Below are positions 62,501-64,000 of a stretch of 64,000 nt of DNA, piece after piece. Below the pieces are notes generated by a model. The model had not been told where the DNA came from, did no database searches, and saw only the letters and a list, made by a program, of their open reading frames with translations. Each line of letters starts with the position of its first letter. Position 1 is the first letter of the stretch. A program made the translations under genes and the position numbers. Source of the stretch: Mercenaria mercenaria (Eukaryota; Mollusca; Bivalvia; Venerida; Veneridae); the NCBI RefSeq assembly GCF_021730395.1, contig NC_069369.1, positions 63,639,501-63,703,500 on the forward strand. The letters are read 5' to 3'.

Positions 62501-63268
62501 CATGTAGTAAATACAATCTGAGATACATTTCATAGGGGTGAAAAAATGGGGATATACATAGCTGAAGTAGCTGAATCCGTTTTTGATTACCCCCTTTCTG
62601 ACTCTTGCTGAATGAAAACGGTAAGATGTATGTTTATTGTTTGCTTTCAATACATAAATCCGATTTTGCCGAGAAGCGTGATTTTGAACTTATCTTGTTA
62701 ATCTTATCTATGTAAAGTTTGTAGCTGTAGAAGCATTATTGGCGCCAATTATAGATGCTTTCCCACAATACCTGTACCGGAAGAGAAACAGAATGATTCT
62801 TACCGCAGTTTACTGTGTAGTTACTTATTTTCTTGGACTATCGATGCTAACAGAGGTATTTTATAGCTCTTATTCCGATAACTATGATAGAAATAGAAAT
62901 TTGACACCGATAATCAATTCATTATTTCATTCAGCTTTTCAGCGGTTTAATTTATTTTTTTTCTTCTACAGTTGTCTGTAAGTACTGGTACATATCGACT
63001 CGAATACACGCCCCATCCTTGATACGTTTTAGAATCTAACGTGAAAGAAAAACTAAAGTACATTCATAAGTGAAAGCAGTATTGTAAATTGCTAAGTGTA
63101 AACAAATGACTAGCATAATTTCTTTATTTCTCCATTATTCTTTGTTGACCTTTTTCTGTATGCAGGGTGGGATGTATGTGTTTCAACTCTTTGACTACTA
63201 CAGTGCCAGTGGACTGGTCTTGCTATGGATTTGCTTCTTTGAGGCAGTTGTTGTCTCATGGGTGTTTG
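53316..63268 (+). CDS. SLC6-type Na+/Cl- dependent neurotransmitter/amino-acid transporter (GABA/taurine/betaine branch), 3' part outside window
   Basis: Eleven exons with GT-AG borders and consistent phases encode ~492 residues from the N-terminus to TM10; the family is usually ~600 residues, so two or three exons are missing to the right. TM1 has [14 protein letters not shown] (64-73); the Gly in GLGN, where monoamine transporters have Asp, places it with amino-acid/GABA carriers. Cl- site residues are kept: Tyr of ELALGQY (TM2), Gln and Ser of TQIFFSY (TM6), last Ser of NSCTS (TM7). Na+ site residues Asn of GLGN and Asp-Ser of GFDSQ (TM8) are kept. EL2 has the Cys pair ([12 protein letters not shown]) and N-glycosylation sites (NVT, NES). 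It would move a small substrate inward across the plasma membrane with Na+ and Cl-. The ATG at 53,316 has an in-frame TGA ~25 bases upstream. Substrate cannot be named. TM6 has DGGT instead of the usual DAGT/DAAT. Confidence 0.93.
53945..54079 (+). CDS. SLC6 gene exon 2
   Basis: TM2, [19 protein letters not shown], and the start of IL1. Acceptor TATTTTTCAG, donor AAAG|GTGGG. Confidence 0.93.
54400..54544 (+). CDS. SLC6 gene exon 3
   Basis: TM3 with [14 protein letters not shown] (Tyr pair near the substrate site) and the first EL2 Cys. Acceptor TACTTTAAG, donor ATTG|GTGAG. Confidence 0.92.
55487..55591 (+). CDS. SLC6 gene exon 4
   Basis: Second EL2 Cys (WCFTQ), two possible N-glycosylation sites and the conserved VIEFWE. 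Acceptor TTGTTTTCAG, donor GGGA|GTAAGA. Confidence 0.92.
56170..56405 (+). repeat. tRNA-derived SINE, first family, shared by both units
   Basis: CCGTCCCGCTTGGCTCAATAG and GTCGTGAGTTCCATTCC form the head; the body matches 29,581-29,865 in the same intron (exons 4-5) of unit 1. Confidence 0.85.
56802..56934 (+). CDS. SLC6 gene exon 5
   Basis: [14 protein letters not shown], then TM4 [18 protein letters not shown] and RGVRVSGK. Acceptor TATTATTGCAG, donor AAAA|GTACAT. Confidence 0.92.
57121..57540 (+). repeat. tRNA-Asp-derived SINE with ATA tail, unit 2 only
   Basis: Head GGGCCGATGGTCTAGTGGTA, anticodon loop CTGTCAA, B box GGTTCGAATCCC, and the tail GGGCGCTATATAAATCTGG plus ATAATAATAA. ATAATTC flanks it on both sides. 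At the same place in unit 1 (~30,530) there is no insertion. Same family as 6,658-7,081. Confidence 0.88.
57760..57985 (-). repeat. tRNA-derived SINE, second family, shared by both units
   Basis: Inverted copy matching 30,815-31,075: GGGTTTAACATCAAACCGAC, then TTCAAGCAATATTTTGGCTC. Confidence 0.75.
58366..58500 (+). CDS. SLC6 gene exon 6 (lost from unit 1)
   Basis: TM5, [19 protein letters not shown], then [17 protein letters not shown]. 45 codons, phase 0 at both ends. Acceptor CTGTCTTTCAG, donor CAG|GTTAGC. Confidence 0.93.
58831..58934 (+). CDS. SLC6 gene exon 7 (lost from unit 1)
   Basis: [18 protein letters not shown], the unwound TM6 with Gln and Ser of the Cl- site, then [11 protein letters not shown]. 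Acceptor TTCAATTACAG, donor ACAG|GTAGTG. Confidence 0.93.
59227..61236 (-). mobile_element. Tc1/mariner transposon with broken transposase
   Basis: The ends share GACGAG...AACGCCTCATCCAAA as inverted repeats (~59,230-59,258 and 61,208-61,235) and stand next to TA. The minus strand encodes Tc1-type transposase pieces in several frames: [28 protein letters not shown], the first Asp in [19 protein letters not shown] (~59,860-59,930), the second in QHDNVRPYV, and Glu in SPDCNPIEH, which is the DD34E layout. At least three frame changes are present. The N-terminal part is weak and a second element sits there. It lies in the intron between exons 7 and 8 and is not in unit 1. Confidence 0.9.
60436..61122. 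mobile_element. TTAA-flanked foldback MITE nested in the Tc1
   Basis: TTAA at 60,432-60,435 and 61,123-61,126 flanks perfect terminal inverted repeats GGGGAAATGGGACAGTTGTG. The inversion goes on, imperfectly, deep into both sides (GAGAATTTTCTTAAAC / TTTAAGAAAATTCTC, TCATTTTCAAGGGCAG / CTGCCCTTGGAAATGA). No coding. The TTAA target is the one used by piggyBac-type transposases. It interrupts the Tc1, so it is the younger of the two. Confidence 0.88.
61237..61547. other. Intron sequence before SLC6 exon 8
   Basis: Ordinary AT-rich intron; nothing further seen. Confidence 0.5.
61548..61672 (+). CDS. SLC6 gene exon 8 (lost from unit 1)
   Basis: [20 protein letters not shown] (TM7, with Asn of Na1 and Ser of the Cl- site), then [18 protein letters not shown]. 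Acceptor TTTTATTTTAG, donor TCTG|GTAATT. It is separated from exon 7 by an intron that holds the Tc1 insertion. Confidence 0.93.
62227..62339 (+). CDS. SLC6 gene exon 9
   Basis: [20 protein letters not shown] and TM8 to GFDSQ (Asp-Ser of Na2). Acceptor TCTCGAAAG, donor CAG|GTGAG. Confidence 0.93.
62718..62855 (+). CDS. SLC6 gene exon 10
   Basis: [20 protein letters not shown], then TM9. The start is set by the AG at 62,716-62,717; using the later AG before CTGTAG would give an immediate stop. Donor GAG|GTATTT. Confidence 0.88.
63166..63268 (+). CDS. SLC6 gene exon 11 (last in window)
   Basis: [20 protein letters not shown], then TM10 to VSWVFG. Acceptor CTGTATGCAG, donor TTTG|GTATAA. Exon 12 would be expected ~0.8 kb further, near or beyond the right edge, going by unit 1. 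Confidence 0.92.
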
Positions 63269-63536
63269 GTATAAAAATTCAGAAACATACATTTATACTG
63301 TTAGAAATATTTTATATTAGTTATACCAGTAAAAATAGTACTTATTACATAATGATAGTCAATCTATATTCTGTATGAAAATGTCCTTAAAAAGAAACAA
63401 AGTAATTTGATGCGATGTTACCAAAATATGCTGCAGGATATTTGCAGTGACTCGCATCAAGTCTTAAAATATCATATTAACAAACGAACGTGTTATAGGA
63501 TCTGCTATGTTTGTTTTGAGTACAAACATCGTAGAG

Positions 63537-63790
63537 GCCTCCGTGGCTGAGTGGCAATGCTAGCTTACTTTCAATCACCCTCGGCACTGTGGAATTGAAC
63601 CCTTATCTGGTGTGTAGAAGTTATCATTTGAAGAAGCCATCAAGCTGGCTTGCAGAGGGTCGCTGCCTATAGTTATGCTTTGAGAAAAAACCCATGGAAT
63701 TCCTCCACTATGACAAAAAGACGGAAAATCAAAATCTTCGTATGTCCTATAATTGTAACGGTGTAACTTTTAATCCAACGAAAAAAGTAG
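63537..63790 (+). repeat. tRNA-derived SINE, second family, shared by both units
   Basis: Head GGCCTCCGTGGCTGAGTGGC and the end GTAACGGTGTAACTTTTAATCC match 34,753-34,998 in the corresponding place after exon 11 of unit 1. Confidence 0.8.
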
Positions 63791-64000
63791 AGCTAAATCT
63801 TACCTTTTAGATAAGAACTTTATCCAGTTGCATGATCCCCACTTCCTTTCCTGTATCACTGTTGTTTTTTCAATTTGAAATTCGTGCCACTTATATCATT
63901 TACAAATGCGGAGTTGACTCCCGTCAATTGTTCTTTAAACACACAATTCATCTATAAAAATATTGACCATGCAAACATGTTCGATAAAGCCACACTATAC

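Larger units (their letters stand above)
43645..64000 (+). repeat. Tandem segmental duplication, unit 2 (continues past the window)
   Basis: Homology to unit 1 starts abruptly at GATGCTGGCGCAAGGATGAG (43,645), equal to GACGCCGGCGCACGAGTGGG at 13,568, and is still present at the last base, which matches ~35,190. Direct orientation and adjacency make it a tandem duplicate. It carries the intact-looking SLC6 gene. Confidence 0.75.

Noticed and set aside
1-64000. Retrovirus, LTR retrotransposon, Polinton, CRISPR or operon
   Set aside because: No long terminal repeats with a gag/pol order, no capsid or DNA polymerase B frames, and no spaced short-repeat array were seen; the genes present are intron-bearing and animal-like.

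Overview
The window is animal nuclear DNA, AT-rich and intron-bearing, and most of it is repeats. Several small tRNA-derived SINEs, palindromic MITEs and the Tc1, LINE and Harbinger-like relatives resemble those of bivalve genomes, so a clam-like mollusc is my best guess; this is inference, since no species-specific gene is present. Nothing prokaryotic, no operon and no CRISPR array is visible, and I recognised no retrovirus, LTR element or Polinton.

Layout. At 1-3807 lies the right part of a Harbinger-like (DDE_Tnp_4) transposase gene with a C-terminal SWIM zinc finger, one recognisable intron and one frame break. 3.8-8.9 kb is non-coding and carries two SINEs and a palindromic element. 8.97-16.9 kb holds a ~2.6 kb direct repeat present twice in a row, ending in a non-LTR retrotransposon (LINE) that is short in the first copy and longer in the second. 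A degenerate ATG microsatellite lies at 18.7-19.4 kb.

From ~13.57 kb onward the window is organised as a direct tandem duplication with a period of about 30 kb: unit 1 ~13,568-43,644, and unit 2 from ~43,645 past the right edge. Each unit carries one SLC6 (Na+/Cl- dependent neurotransmitter transporter) gene on the + strand, closest by motif to the GABA/taurine/betaine/creatine branch. The unit 2 gene (53,316 onward) has eleven exons in the window with consistent splice phases and an open frame covering ~492 residues; it looks intact as far as it can be seen. The unit 1 gene (25,301-39,680) is a pseudogene: frame-shifting indels, an in-frame stop, a lost splice acceptor, and loss of three exons (TM5-TM7 region) where a repeat block now sits.

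Because the two units share ancestry, each acts as a pre-insertion control for the other. SINEs present at the same intron position in both predate the duplication. Insertions present in only one, often with target-site duplications and a recognisable empty site in the other, postdate it: a TA-flanked ~930 bp element, a doubled ATAA-flanked element, a Tc1 with a TTAA-flanked foldback inside it, a GAAT-tailed insertion and a tRNA-Asp-derived SINE. The other oddities are a ~660 bp CTTCC/GGAAG foldback minisatellite in unit 2 and a small tandem array made from the tail of transporter exon 13 in unit 1.
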